DNA of 64,000 nucleotides from Flavobacteriales bacterium (GCA_002401955.1 NVUQ01000009.1:1-64000), one strand, 5' to 3'; positions 53,001 to 62,026 are shown, counted from the stretch's first letter. Notes: generated by a model from the sequence alone, not told the origin. Numbers and translations: made by a program.

Positions 53001-55154
53001 ACTATTGCTTCTGGTATTACTGTAAACCCAGGAGTAGATGATACAATCTGTAATGGGCAACCTTATACTTTAGGTGTTAGCCCTAATGGTGCTGGATACA
53101 ATATTATTTGGGACGAACCAGGAAATTTAAACTTCTCTAATGTATTTAACCCTACAGTTAACCCTACAGCAACAACAACTTACACCGTTACAGTTACAGA
53201 TGCTTCAAATTGTACAGGAACGAACAATGTAACCATTACTGTTAATCCACTACCAACAGCAACCGTTTCTACTAACGCAACATACTGTAATGGAGACCTT
53301 ATTCCAGCAAGTGTTTACAATAGTACACCAACTGGTGGCACTTTTACTTGGTCTAATTCTGATCCCTCTATTGGGTTAGCTGCTTCAGGTACAGGTAATA
53401 CGCCTACTTTTAATGCTACCAATACTTCTGGATCTGTTGTTACCGCAACAATAACTGTTACTCCAACAGTTAATGGCTGTATAGGAACCCCTTCTAATTA
53501 TACCATTACCGTTAATCCTACACCAACTGTTACCGTTCCTACAAACATTTCTTATTGTAATGGTGACCCTGTTCCAGCTAGTACATATACAAGCTCTCCT
53601 ACAGGTGGAACTTTTGATTGGACAAATACCAACGGAACAATTGGTTTAGCTACTTTAGGTACTAGTAATACGCCTACTTTTAATGCTACAAATACATCTG
53701 CAAACCCTACAACTGCAACTATAGTGGTTACTCCAACAGTTAATGGCTGTATAGGAACCCCTTCTAACTACACCATTACAATTAATCCTACACCAACTGT
53801 AATTGTAACAGCTAATGCAACTTTTTGTAATGGAGATCCAGTTCCTGCTAGTGCTTACAATAGCACACCTTCTAGTGGAACTTTTACTTGGACTAATTCT
53901 GACCCTTCTATTGGGTTAGCTGCTTCAGGTACTGGGAATACTCCTGCTTTTAACGCTATTAACGTTTCTGGCATTGCTGTTACTGCAACAATAACAGTTA
54001 CGCCAAGTGCAAATAGCTGTACAGGAACCCCTTCTAGTTACACAGTTACAGTTAATCCGGGTGCAACAGCAAATGTTCCTATTAATATTACAGAATGTGT
54101 TGGAACTTTTATTCCTGCAAGTAATTTTACAAGCATTCCTGCAGCAGGCACTTTTGCTTGGACCAATTCTAATCCTGCTATTGGACTAACAACTTCGGGA
54201 ACAGGAAATACACCTGCTTTTACTGCTACTAATACGACTAGTTCGCCAATAACTTCAACTATTTCTGTTTTAGCAACAGCTGGTGGTTGTCCTGGTGGGG
54301 CTTCTACCTACACAATAACGATTAACCCAATTGTAACTGCAAGTACTGCTATTGCTATTTGCCCTGGAGATAGTATCTTAATTGGTGGAAATTATATTTC
54401 TGGTGCAGGAACGTATTCTGAAACTTTGATGTCTGTTTATGGTTGTGATAGTATTTTAACCATCAACTTAACAGTAAATGTTGTTCCTATTGATTCTATT
54501 CCTATCACTATTTGTTCTGGAGATAGTTCTCTTATTGAGGGTAATTATTATGATACAACTGGTATTTACACCTTTAACTATACCAGTGCTGTTGGTTGTG
54601 ACAGTATCTTAATTTATGCCCTTACAGTTAACCCATTACCAAGTTTTAATCTTAATGTAACAGGTAATACTTCTATTAATCTTGGAGAATCAGTAGACTT
54701 CGCGATATTACCTGGTGTTATTGGAACTACCTATTTCTGGGATCCGCCTGCAGGATTAGATTGTATTTTCTGTCAAAATCCAACCGCAACACCTACTGAA
54801 ACTACTTGGTATTTTGTTACGGTTACAAATGCCCAAGGTTGTCAAACAATAGATAGTATTTATATTGAAGTTGACCCTAGCTCTAATATTTATGTTCCTA
54901 ATATTTTCTCTCCAAATGGCCTTGGAGAAAACAATACTTATTATGTAAGAGGAAAAGGTATCCAACAATTTAACCTCGTTATTTTTAACAGGTGGGGGCA
55001 AAGCGTTTTTGAATCTACCGATATTGAAAATGGATGGGATGGTACTAAAAATGGATCTCCATTAAATCAAGGAGTGTTTGTTTACAAACTTGATGTTACC
55101 TTTTACAGTGGAGAAACCTTTAGTCAAACTGGAAATATAACCCTTGTTAGATGA
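50067..55154 (+). CDS. Giant Ig-like repeat adhesin with T9SS type B sorting domain
   Basis: The 1695-residue protein has a signal peptide (to about TKMSAQ), an Ig-like segment, a lamin-tail-like domain (about 175-300, SGKILITECGLAGFSGNTSA and DYLEVSNLYATPVNTTGW), and about ten PKD/Ig-like units of about 80 residues carrying ATYCNGDPVPASxYxSTPTG, TFTWTNSNxxIGLAASGTGN and TPTVNGCxGTPSNYTITVNP. CDSI-type units and the type B sorting domain follow (VPNIFSPNGLGENNTYY, IFNRWGQSVFES, NGWDGTKNGSPLNQGVF). It is expected to be exported by T9SS and displayed as an adhesin. It is coupled to a PorP/SprF gene by an overlapping start, as with SprB/SprF. Confidence 0.92.
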   Translation: MKKLATVLILSILLVFSYTKMSAQATSIIPAPQSITICEGDVTAITFTPGGTCTGAYEYQILNGATVVQAWSTAATFNASNITGITYTVELRCSNSAGTVVSDTFLVDVITEPIVTGNLTICSGGSTVLTASGSTPPLEWWDSQTGGTQLSATATYTTPNLTNTTTYYTQGSGVTGGGSGKILITECGLAGFSGNTSADYLEVSNLYATPVNTTGWVAAVSSSYTNINGVNTILWNMPSSFNACSVVSRNDISGDPNYWGNNIMWNPGANTSFRSWAIIVDNLGNVVDFAVWGWTAADIATFNPTINGFSITLGPEWAGGGISSQCNTTGGIPFSIQRIGNNDNNTLADFVCQASTVDVVNPGLVCGWSPLTCRFPVTVTVEPIPTVTVPANATYCVGDNVPASAYASTPTGGTFTWTNSNTAIGLAANGAGNTPVFSATNSTGTAITATITVTPTVNGCVGTPLNYTITVDPTPTVTVPTNATYCIGDPVPVSAYTSTPNGATFTWTNSNTAIGLAANGAGNTPAFTAANPGAAAITGTITVTPILNGCTGLPVTYTITVNPIPTVTPPSNAIYCAGDVVPLLPVGGGPVGAIFNWTNSNTAIGLAANGTGAIASFTTTNTTSTPIVATITYTPTANGCTGTSVAYTITVNPIPAAPTVLNANICPNNSTTLTATAPGGTYEWYDAAIGGTLLFTGASYTTPSLTVNTSYWVQTTLNGCTGPRTQVDVTIAASLTVNAGVDDTICNGQSYTLGASPNGIGYTFDWDELGNLNFSTLFNPTVNPTTTTMYWVTVTDPTFCTGTDTVIITVNPVPSMTPPSNATYCDGDAVPASTYSTTPVGGTFTWTNSDPTIGLAASGTGNTPVFNAVNTTSSPITATISVTPTLNGCIGAAVNYTITVNPIPAPPTSASVSICTNNTATLTATAPGGTYEWYDATTGGTLLFTGASYTTPILTANTSYWVQTTINGCISPRTQVDVTIASGITVNPGVDDTICNGQPYTLGVSPNGAGYNIIWDEPGNLNFSNVFNPTVNPTATTTYTVTVTDASNCTGTNNVTITVNPLPTATVSTNATYCNGDLIPASVYNSTPTGGTFTWSNSDPSIGLAASGTGNTPTFNATNTSGSVVTATITVTPTVNGCIGTPSNYTITVNPTPTVTVPTNISYCNGDPVPASTYTSSPTGGTFDWTNTNGTIGLATLGTSNTPTFNATNTSANPTTATIVVTPTVNGCIGTPSNYTITINPTPTVIVTANATFCNGDPVPASAYNSTPSSGTFTWTNSDPSIGLAASGTGNTPAFNAINVSGIAVTATITVTPSANSCTGTPSSYTVTVNPGATANVPINITECVGTFIPASNFTSIPAAGTFAWTNSNPAIGLTTSGTGNTPAFTATNTTSSPITSTISVLATAGGCPGGASTYTITINPIVTASTAIAICPGDSILIGGNYISGAGTYSETLMSVYGCDSILTINLTVNVVPIDSIPITICSGDSSLIEGNYYDTTGIYTFNYTSAVGCDSILIYALTVNPLPSFNLNVTGNTSINLGESVDFAILPGVIGTTYFWDPPAGLDCIFCQNPTATPTETTWYFVTVTNAQGCQTIDSIYIEVDPSSNIYVPNIFSPNGLGENNTYYVRGKGIQQFNLVIFNRWGQSVFESTDIENGWDGTKNGSPLNQGVFVYKLDVTFYSGETFSQTGNITLVR
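51190..54330 (+). repeat. In-frame repeat array of Ig/PKD-like units (about 240-260 bp each)
   Basis: The motifs encoding TFTWTNS, IGLAA and GNTP recur about ten times, and a second unit type (PGGTYEWYDAxxGGTLLFTG) occurs twice, near 52100 and 52850. Many segments are nearly identical at the DNA level, so recombination between units is likely. Confidence 0.8.
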
Positions 55155-56182
55155 TGAAAAAAGTATTCCTCATACCATTATTATTTGTGGGACTAATTAG
55201 TTTTAGTCAGGATATTCATTTTAGTCAATTTATGAACTCCTCTTTTTTATATAATCCAGGGAATACTGGTTTAGTAAACGGAGCACATAGAATTTTACTC
55301 AACTATAGAAGTCAATGGAGTAGTATTGCAACACCTTACAATACCTACTCATTTACATATGATACCAGAGCTTTTACTAAAACAACTAACAAAGCAAAAA
55401 TGGGTGTTGGATTGGGCGCTTATAAAGATGTTGCTGGGGATACTGAATTTGGAACAACAGCAATTTTATTATCTTTAAGTGCAATGTTGAAACTCGATGA
55501 GTTTCAAACTCTTTCTGTCGGTTTACAAGGTGGTATGATGCAAAACTCTATTAATACAGCTAATATGAGATGGGTGAATCAATATGATGGTAATAGCTAC
55601 AACCCTTTAATATCTTCCGGAGAAGAGGGTGCATTTAACACAACTCCTTTTGTAGGTGATTTTAATGCTGGTGTTGTTTGGAATTATGGAACATCTGAAG
55701 CAACCATTACATCTAACGATTTATTTAGTGCTCAATTTGGATTTGCTGTAAACCATATTAGCAGACAACGTATTCAACTTTCTAATTATTCAGACAAATT
55801 ATATAATAAGTTTACGCTACATGGTAAAAGTTTTGTTGGAATAAAAGACAGTCCGTATGCTGTAATTCCTGGTTTTATGTGGCAAAAACAAGGCCCGTCT
55901 AGCGAATTTATTTTAGGGGCTTATTTTAGAAGTAAACTCAAAAACGAATCTAGATATACTGGTATTTTTAAAGAAAGTGCTTTTTATCTTGGAGCATTTT
56001 ACAGGCTGGGAGATGCTATTATTCCAAAATTAGGAATAGAAATTTTTAACTTTAACCTTGGACTAAGTTATGATATAACAACATCTGGTTTAGCAGGTGC
56101 TAGTGGATATGAAGTTGCCTTACAATACATTGTTCCTAGTACAATGCTTTACGGTAAAGGAAGTAGCCCTAAAATGTATTAA
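55151..56182 (+). CDS. PorP/SprF-family T9SS outer-membrane protein
   Basis: The 343-residue protein has a signal peptide (FLIPLLFVGLISFS), QDIHFSQFMNSSFLYNPGNT at the mature start, HRILLNYRSQWSSIATPY and beta-barrel-like strands to the end (YEVALQYIVPS). These are standard PorP/SprF features. Such proteins serve as surface anchors or export partners for the type B cargo encoded beside them. Its start ATG lies within the last codons of the adhesin gene (55151 against a stop at 55154), so the two are translationally coupled. Confidence 0.93.
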   Translation: MMKKVFLIPLLFVGLISFSQDIHFSQFMNSSFLYNPGNTGLVNGAHRILLNYRSQWSSIATPYNTYSFTYDTRAFTKTTNKAKMGVGLGAYKDVAGDTEFGTTAILLSLSAMLKLDEFQTLSVGLQGGMMQNSINTANMRWVNQYDGNSYNPLISSGEEGAFNTTPFVGDFNAGVVWNYGTSEATITSNDLFSAQFGFAVNHISRQRIQLSNYSDKLYNKFTLHGKSFVGIKDSPYAVIPGFMWQKQGPSSEFILGAYFRSKLKNESRYTGIFKESAFYLGAFYRLGDAIIPKLGIEIFNFNLGLSYDITTSGLAGASGYEVALQYIVPSTMLYGKGSSPKMY

Positions 56183-56234
56183 CCTAAAATTAATAAAGTT
56201 AATAACTCTCTAAATACATTTCCTTTTTTTTACC

Positions 56235-56242
56235 TACATTCG
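56235..56242 (+). promoter_or_regulatory. Probable -7 promoter element of the TlpA-like gene
   Basis: TACATTCG differs from TAnnTTTG at one base and ends 5 bases before the GTG start at 56248. Confidence 0.35.
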
Positions 56243-56247
56243 TCCTA

Positions 56248-57489
56248 GTGAATAGGCTAATTTATATTTTATTTTTAATTGCGATTGTTTCATGTTCTGG
56301 AGATACTTCTCATGAGGACAAAAACGTCTTATTGGTTGAAGGGGATTGGTTATTAGAATTTCAATTATCAGAAAAAAATACAGTACCAATAAATTTTATT
56401 TTATCAAAGAATGATTCTCTATATGAGGTAACTTTTTCTAATGCTGATGAAAAAATAACTGCAAAAAAAGTAACTATTTCTAACAATAAAATAACGATTA
56501 AAGACCCTCTTTTTAACACTTGGTTTGAAGGTGTAATCATTAATCCAACTAAAATAGAAGGTTCTTGGTTTAAAAACGACAAAGAACATTCAATTCCTTT
56601 TTCTGCTACATTCGGACAAAACACACGGTTTAAAAAACCTGAAAACTTACCTGAATCATCCATAAACATTACAGGAAAATGGGAGGTTGACTTTAGCAAA
56701 AGCAATCCTAAATATCATTACAAAGCAATCGGACAGTTTCAACAAGTTGATAATTATGTTACAGGTACATTTATGACTGAAACAGGTGATTATCGCTACC
56801 TTGAAGGAAATATGTATAACAACACGCTTTATTTATCTAGTTTTGATGGTTCTCACTTATTCTTATTCAAAGCAACATTAATAGGTGAAAGGTTGTCAGG
56901 CATTTTCTACTCTGGCACACATTGGGAAGAGCCATGGGTTGCTTCAAAAAATGAAAGTATAGAATTAACCCATCCAGATTCTTTAACTTATTTAAAAGAA
57001 GGTTACGACAAATTGGCTTTTACTTTTCCAAACACAAAGGGTGATAGTGTTTCATTAACTGATGATAAATATAAAGGAAAAGTAGTGATTGTAAACATTA
57101 TGGGGCCTTGGTGCCCAAACTGTAAAGATGAAACAGCCTATTTAGCAGAACTGTACAAAAACAACCATGAAAAAGGGTTAGAAATTATTGCTTTATCTTT
57201 TGATAAATCAGGAAAATTTGAAGTTGCTGCTGCAAATATTTTAAAAGTACAATCGCATTTTAATGCCAATTATGACTTTTTAATTGCAGGAAAAGCAAAT
57301 AAGATTTCTGCTGCAGAATCTTTACCTATGCTTAACCACATTATGTCATATCCTACATCTATTTTTATTGATAGAAAAGGTAACATTCAAAAAATTAGAA
57401 CTGGATTTTACGGCCCTGGAACTGGCTCTTACTACACCAGATATACTGAGCAAACCAACGACTTTATTGCTCGTCTGTTAGCCGAATAA
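56248..57489 (+). CDS. TlpA-like thioredoxin-domain lipoprotein
   Basis: The 413-residue protein has a lipobox (LIAIVSCSGD), a beta-rich N-terminal domain of about 250 residues and a C-terminal TlpA/ResA-type thioredoxin domain (about 265-410) with the redox motif GPWCPNCKDETAYL, then IIALSFD and the cis-Pro region MSYPTSIFIDRKG. It probably reduces disulfides or acts in cytochrome/thiol maintenance at the outer face. The N-terminal domain resembles the DUF4369-type partner often fused to TlpA domains in Bacteroidota. Translation starts at GTG. Confidence 0.85.
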   Translation: MNRLIYILFLIAIVSCSGDTSHEDKNVLLVEGDWLLEFQLSEKNTVPINFILSKNDSLYEVTFSNADEKITAKKVTISNNKITIKDPLFNTWFEGVIINPTKIEGSWFKNDKEHSIPFSATFGQNTRFKKPENLPESSINITGKWEVDFSKSNPKYHYKAIGQFQQVDNYVTGTFMTETGDYRYLEGNMYNNTLYLSSFDGSHLFLFKATLIGERLSGIFYSGTHWEEPWVASKNESIELTHPDSLTYLKEGYDKLAFTFPNTKGDSVSLTDDKYKGKVVIVNIMGPWCPNCKDETAYLAELYKNNHEKGLEIIALSFDKSGKFEVAAANILKVQSHFNANYDFLIAGKANKISAAESLPMLNHIMSYPTSIFIDRKGNIQKIRTGFYGPGTGSYYTRYTEQTNDFIARLLAE

Positions 57490-57514
57490 TACCGTTTTGA
57501 AATTAAATTGGTAT
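57490..57514. repeat. Short intergenic repeat shared with 45529-45548
   Basis: The reverse complement of 57494-57514 and the sequence at 45529-45548 agree except for one extra base (pattern ATACCAATTTATTTCAAAAC). The copy here also has ATACC/GGTAT ends. Two copies of a short spacer element, both directly after a stop codon. Confidence 0.45.
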
Positions 57515-57517
57515 GAG

Positions 57518-58510
57518 TTAAAAGGTAATCGTTTTAATTAATGCTTCTTGCTCTCTTAAAAATTCTCTTTTATCAAACTTTGGAGCATAAACAGATCCGT
57601 CAACACAAATTACTCGGTTGTTTTTTTCATCTACCAAAGAGTAATTTACAAACGGCCCTCCCATAAAATCTCTATGCATGTGCCATAAACCACGTAATTC
57701 ATTTACATAAACGCCATTTAAACTTACCTCTTTTTGTTTCGGAACATACTCATTATAAGATAACATATATGAACCTTCATTTCCTCCAGCAACATATTTT
57801 TTAGTGTAATAATTTCGTTTATCAACAAGGTTGGCAACCTCAAAAGTACTATCACTAACATAGGGGTAGGTGTAAATTATTAAATTTTGACTTATTTGAT
57901 GTCCTCCAGCAGATTTGTCTTTTCTCATCCATAAAAAATCTTCTCCTTCTGCCGCAACAATGTACAATTCATCTAGATTTAAACGTAATCCAAACTTTTC
58001 ATTAATATGTTGTGCATTTTTTCCGTTGGCATTTACCTTGTACTTTGCATGTAATCGTGCCAATTCTTTATTGTTAAAATAATCCAATAAAGCACCTGCA
58101 TTTTTTGTAAGAGTTGCTGCAGCAATTTCATCAGAGGGGGCTGTAATGGTAACTACCAATTGCGATGCTGACCAAACTTCTTTTCTTACTGTTAGTTTAA
58201 TTTTACTTTCGGCTTTAATGTTTACCATGATAATGTTTCGCATAGGATGAAATATCCTTGCAAAAGATCTGTGTGGCACTTGTATTAAATTAAACAGAGG
58301 TTCTCTTTGTGGTAAACCAACTTGCTCTTGGGAAAAAATTTGTTTTATGGCATCTCCTGTTAGATTATTATAATATAACGAATCTGTAACCACCAATAAA
58401 TCTCCCGATTTACCAGTACAACTTGGTAATACTCTTTCATTCATTTCTTCACAAGAAAAAAATGTTAAAGAAACAATTAATACCATTAAATATTTATAGC
58501 TGTTTTTCAT
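57518..58510 (-). CDS. DUF4837 lipoprotein
   Basis: From the ATG at 58510 the product has 330 residues with a lipobox (IVSLTFFSCEEM). The mature part begins LPSCTGKSGDLLVVTDSLYY and contains FNLIQVPHRSFARIFHPMRN and GLWHMHRDFMGGPFVNYSL, the conserved text of DUF4837. Function unknown; it is widely conserved in Bacteroidota and commonly follows a LysM lytic transglycosylase gene, as here (gap 11 bases). A cell-envelope role is a fair inference. Confidence 0.88.
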   Translation of the reverse strand: MKNSYKYLMVLIVSLTFFSCEEMNERVLPSCTGKSGDLLVVTDSLYYNNLTGDAIKQIFSQEQVGLPQREPLFNLIQVPHRSFARIFHPMRNIIMVNIKAESKIKLTVRKEVWSASQLVVTITAPSDEIAAATLTKNAGALLDYFNNKELARLHAKYKVNANGKNAQHINEKFGLRLNLDELYIVAAEGEDFLWMRKDKSAGGHQISQNLIIYTYPYVSDSTFEVANLVDKRNYYTKKYVAGGNEGSYMLSYNEYVPKQKEVSLNGVYVNELRGLWHMHRDFMGGPFVNYSLVDEKNNRVICVDGSVYAPKFDKREFLREQEALIKTITF

Positions 58511-58521
58511 TCTCAATAAGT

Positions 58522-60012
58522 TTAACCAACAGGTTTTATTCTAAGCTTAGTTCCTAGTTTAAGTCTTTTAGTATCTATTGCTTTATTTAATTTTTGAATC
58601 TGCTCTATACTAACCCCATCGTATTTATTAGCAATATCCCATAAATTATCTCCAGGTTTTACTGTATGATACATGTATTTTCCATCATCTGTTGGTTTAG
58701 ATTTTTGAGCATCTACCTGTGCTTTTTTCTTATTTTGAACCGCATAGCTTGGCTTAGCATAGATGTACAGTTTCTGTCCTATTTTTAAACGATCACTATA
58801 CAAATTATTCCAATCTTTTATTTGGCTTACTCTACAATGGTAACGGTTAGCAATAGACCCTAACACATCTCCACTTTTTACACGATAAACAACCGCATCG
58901 CCTTTTTTTGATGGTGCTATTGGTTTGTTTTGTGCAAAAGCAATACTATCTTTTCTATCTTGCTCTGTTTTTAAGGCGTAAATTTTTTGCTCATTTGTAA
59001 TAAAATCGCCCATTTTTTCTACGGGTAAACAAAGTGTATTTGCGTTAGATGTATTAGGAATAAAATTTTGCTTGTAGGTTGGATTTAAGTACTCAATGTA
59101 CTCAATAGGAATATCTAAATATTCCGAGATTTGAGCAAAAGACAAATGATCAGACAATGCAACTGTATCTACATTAAAACAAGCTAAATCTGGTTTTTTA
59201 GGATAAATATTATGTTCCGAAGCATAAGCCATTATATAATTTACAGCTAAAAATGCAGGAACATATCCTCTTGTTTCTCGGGGTAAGAAATTTCGTATTT
59301 CCCAATAAGTTTTTTTTCCTCCTGAACGCCTAATTGCTTTGTTTACATTTCCAGGTCCACAGTTATAGGCTGCCAAAGCAAGATCCCAATCATCATACAT
59401 TTTATGTAAATACTTTAAATAACGACAAGCAGCATCGGTAGATTTGTACACATCACATCTTTCATCATAGTATGATGTAACTTCTAACCCAAACATTTTT
59501 CCAGTTCTATACATAAACTGCCACAAGCCTGATGCTCCAACTCTAGATTTTGCTTTTGGGTTTAATGCAGATTCTACAATAGCCAAGTACTTAAGTTCTA
59601 AAGGCATATTGTATCTATCTAAATTTTCTTCGAATATTGGAAAATACATTGGAGCTAAACCCAACATTTTTGCTGTTGTCTTTTTTCTTCTTTTTGCATA
59701 TAAATTAATATATCCCGTAATCTGGTTATTGTAAACAATGCTAAATGGCGAGTTAGCATTTAATGTTTCAAACCGTTGAGCATAAGTTAAACTATCAAAA
59801 ACAGGCACAGAATCTTTTGCATAACCATTTGTATTTAGCTCATCTACATTATCATTAAACCCTAAACTTTCAAAATACCCAGAAGCCATCATACTATCGA
59901 TTGCCGCCAATACAGGATCATCATCAAGCATTACTTTTGATGTGTCTGTTGTTTGAGCAAAAACATTTACTGTTAATGCACATAATAATATCGTTAGAAA
60001 TCTAAACTTCAT
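58522..60012 (-). CDS. MltD-like lytic transglycosylase with two LysM domains
   Basis: The 496-residue protein has a signal peptide (FLTILLCALTVNVFAQ), a lytic transglycosylase (SLT) domain (about 120-270) with the catalytic Glu in LAIVESALNPKAKS followed by GASGLWQFM and ALAAYNCGPGNVNKAI, and two C-terminal LysM domains (YRVKSGDVLGSIANRYHC and YHTVKPGDNLWDIANKYDG). It cleaves peptidoglycan glycan strands in the periplasm. It is first in an operon with the DUF4837 lipoprotein. Confidence 0.94.
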   Translation of the reverse strand: MKFRFLTILLCALTVNVFAQTTDTSKVMLDDDPVLAAIDSMMASGYFESLGFNDNVDELNTNGYAKDSVPVFDSLTYAQRFETLNANSPFSIVYNNQITGYINLYAKRRKKTTAKMLGLAPMYFPIFEENLDRYNMPLELKYLAIVESALNPKAKSRVGASGLWQFMYRTGKMFGLEVTSYYDERCDVYKSTDAACRYLKYLHKMYDDWDLALAAYNCGPGNVNKAIRRSGGKKTYWEIRNFLPRETRGYVPAFLAVNYIMAYASEHNIYPKKPDLACFNVDTVALSDHLSFAQISEYLDIPIEYIEYLNPTYKQNFIPNTSNANTLCLPVEKMGDFITNEQKIYALKTEQDRKDSIAFAQNKPIAPSKKGDAVVYRVKSGDVLGSIANRYHCRVSQIKDWNNLYSDRLKIGQKLYIYAKPSYAVQNKKKAQVDAQKSKPTDDGKYMYHTVKPGDNLWDIANKYDGVSIEQIQKLNKAIDTKRLKLGTKLRIKPVG

Positions 60013-60151
60013 GGTTTGTTAAACGTTTTTTCTTGTTGATTGTTGTCGTCTTAGTTTCTTAGTTTTTGCCAATTAACCAAAACGCAAGAAAGTATAATTT
60101 TATCAATTATACTTTCATAAAATAGTTAGAAAAATGCTTTTACAGCAAGTC

Positions 60152-60352
60152 TTAGCTCAATTTTTCAGTTTCTTTATCGTCTGGTTTAGCAGCATCATCC
60201 CCTTCTTTCATTCCGTCTTTAAACTCCTTAATTCCAGAACCTATACCTTTCATCAATTGCGGTATTTTTTTGCCTCCGAACAATAATAAAACAATAGCAA
60301 CAATTAATCCTATTTGCCATGGCCCGATAAATCCTAATAATATAGTGTTCAT
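60152..60352 (-). CDS. tatA: Twin-arginine translocase subunit TatA
   Basis: The 66-residue protein has a single N-terminal membrane helix ([20 protein letters not shown]), the [14 protein letters not shown] hinge and amphipathic helix, and a charged tail, which is the complete TatA/E layout. It forms the pore of the Tat system for folded proteins. tatC is not adjacent. It lies alone between the transglycosylase and CPBP genes on the same strand. Confidence 0.93.
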   Translation of the reverse strand: MNTILLGFIGPWQIGLIVAIVLLLFGGKKIPQLMKGIGSGIKEFKDGMKEGDDAAKPDDKETEKLS

Positions 60353-60487
60353 GTTTTTCTTTTTTATCGCTTTTAATAGCGTTATTTAATCATAGCAAAG
60401 TTACGAAAGATTTTGTTTAGAAAAACGTTATACTGAACTTGATTCTTTTTTAGAGGGTTGCTCGTGTAACCGCAATACAATAATAGG

Positions 60488-61414
60488 CTAAAGCTGGGGA
60501 GCGAGTTTTTTCGTGTTTATCTTCCACATTAAATACAAAATAGCAGTAGAAACAATAAAACTCGCCACATAAAAAACAGCACTACTTTCATTGTCTCCAA
60601 AAATAGAAATGTCGGCATTATCTACCATTTCAGGATAGAAATAACTGGCAATTACTACCGTTCCATTATTTATAAAATGACCAACAATAGGCAGCCATAG
60701 CGATTTTGACCAATAAAACAAATAGCCAAACAAAGCTCCCATTAACATAATTGGAGCAAAACTATAAAACTGCATATGCACCGCCCCAAATAAAAATGCA
60801 GTTATCCAAATTCCAACATGATGATTTTTAGTCCAATTAATAAGTGTTTGTTGAAGAGCACCTCTAAACAACAACTCCTCTCCCAGTGCAGGTATAATTA
60901 CCACAATAATTAATAAAATTATTAGTTCTCCTATTCCTTCAAAAGATAAATACGCTTTTGTTGTGTGGGCAGCAAGATCTTGTTTTGCTAACATCCATTT
61001 TTCAATATCACCCATAAATTCTGGAAAAACGATAGCTGTATTAACATCTATAAGCCAAGACAAAAAAGGTGTAAATGAAATCATAAATATAAAAACCAAA
61101 AGGAAGTTAATTGATGACTTAGGAGCAGTTAGTCCGAGTTTTTGAGTTGTTTTTTTTGAAGTTAAAAAAGCATAAAAAAGAGGTGCAACAATAAATCCGC
61201 CCAATCCACTAAACAACTGAATCAACTTAACCCCATTTAACTCATCTTTACTAGCGTACTGAATATTATTAAGAATTTCTGGATTCAAATCATATAAAAA
61301 AAAAGAAAAAAGACCTCCAACCGCTGTAAATAAAATAATAGATATTACAAATATGAATAACAATAAAACAAACTGTAAACTTGGTTTTTCTTCTATTTCT
61401 AATCTTGATAACAT
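60488..61414 (-). CDS. CPBP-family intramembrane glutamic endopeptidase
   Basis: The product (308 aa from the ATG at 61414) has about eight membrane helices. The CAAX/CPBP motifs are EELLFRGALQQTL (Glu-Glu and Arg), FGAVHMQFYSF (His) and VGHFINN (His, Asn). These enzymes cleave within membranes; substrates in Bacteroidota are mostly unknown. An upstream in-frame TTG at 61435 overlaps a TATTTTTG -7 element (61433-61440), so the ATG is preferred. Confidence 0.85.
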   Translation of the reverse strand: MLSRLEIEEKPSLQFVLLLFIFVISIILFTAVGGLFSFFLYDLNPEILNNIQYASKDELNGVKLIQLFSGLGGFIVAPLFYAFLTSKKTTQKLGLTAPKSSINFLLVFIFMISFTPFLSWLIDVNTAIVFPEFMGDIEKWMLAKQDLAAHTTKAYLSFEGIGELIILLIIVVIIPALGEELLFRGALQQTLINWTKNHHVGIWITAFLFGAVHMQFYSFAPIMLMGALFGYLFYWSKSLWLPIVGHFINNGTVVIASYFYPEMVDNADISIFGDNESSAVFYVASFIVSTAILYLMWKINTKKLAPQL

Positions 61415-61551
61415 ATTCAATTTTATTTTTATCAAAAATAATAAATCTTAAACGCAAAATTCTTCGCTTTCAAAAACTAACTGTTTAGTATATTTGTAAT
61501 TATTAAAACTGAATTGGCATAAAAATTGAAATTACAGGCGTTTAACTATTT

Positions 61552-62022
61552 ATGAAATCTATTATTTTAATCCTTCTTTTAAGTTTTTCTGTTGCTGGTT
61601 TTTCTATCGATAAAAACTCTTTTTACAAAGTTTTATCGAGCAATTCTGAAACAGAAATCACCAACAAGCTTCAACAACTCGAAAAAGAAAAAACAAGCTC
61701 TTTAATCTTAGCCTACAAAGGAGCCTTAATTGCAAAAAAAGCTTCATTTGAAAAAAAAGCTACTCAAAAAATAAAATTGTTTAAAACTGGCGTAACATTG
61801 TTGGAAACAGAAATCACTAAATCTCCGAAGAAAATTGAGTTTCGATTTCTTCGATTAGCAATTCAAGAAAACTGCCCGAAAATTTTAAAGTATAATCAAA
61901 ATATCAAAAATGATGTAGCTGTTATTACAGCAGGATATCCTAAATTAAATAAAGAACTGAAAAAAATAATACTAGATTATGCTAAGAGTTCTAAAACCTT
62001 AAATCCTTCTCTCTTAAAATAG
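61552..62022 (+). CDS. Hypothetical secreted protein upstream of darA
   Basis: The 156-residue protein has a signal peptide (IILILLLSFSVAGFS) and a Lys-rich helical mature domain with KIEFRFLRLAIQENCPKILK, a pattern I have the impression of in small proteins beside dialkylresorcinol/flexirubin genes but cannot name. It ends 4 bases before the darA start and is probably in the same operon. Function not known. Confidence 0.65.
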   Translation: MKSIILILLLSFSVAGFSIDKNSFYKVLSSNSETEITNKLQQLEKEKTSSLILAYKGALIAKKASFEKKATQKIKLFKTGVTLLETEITKSPKKIEFRFLRLAIQENCPKILKYNQNIKNDVAVITAGYPKLNKELKKIILDYAKSSKTLNPSLLK

Positions 62023-62026
62023 ATCT

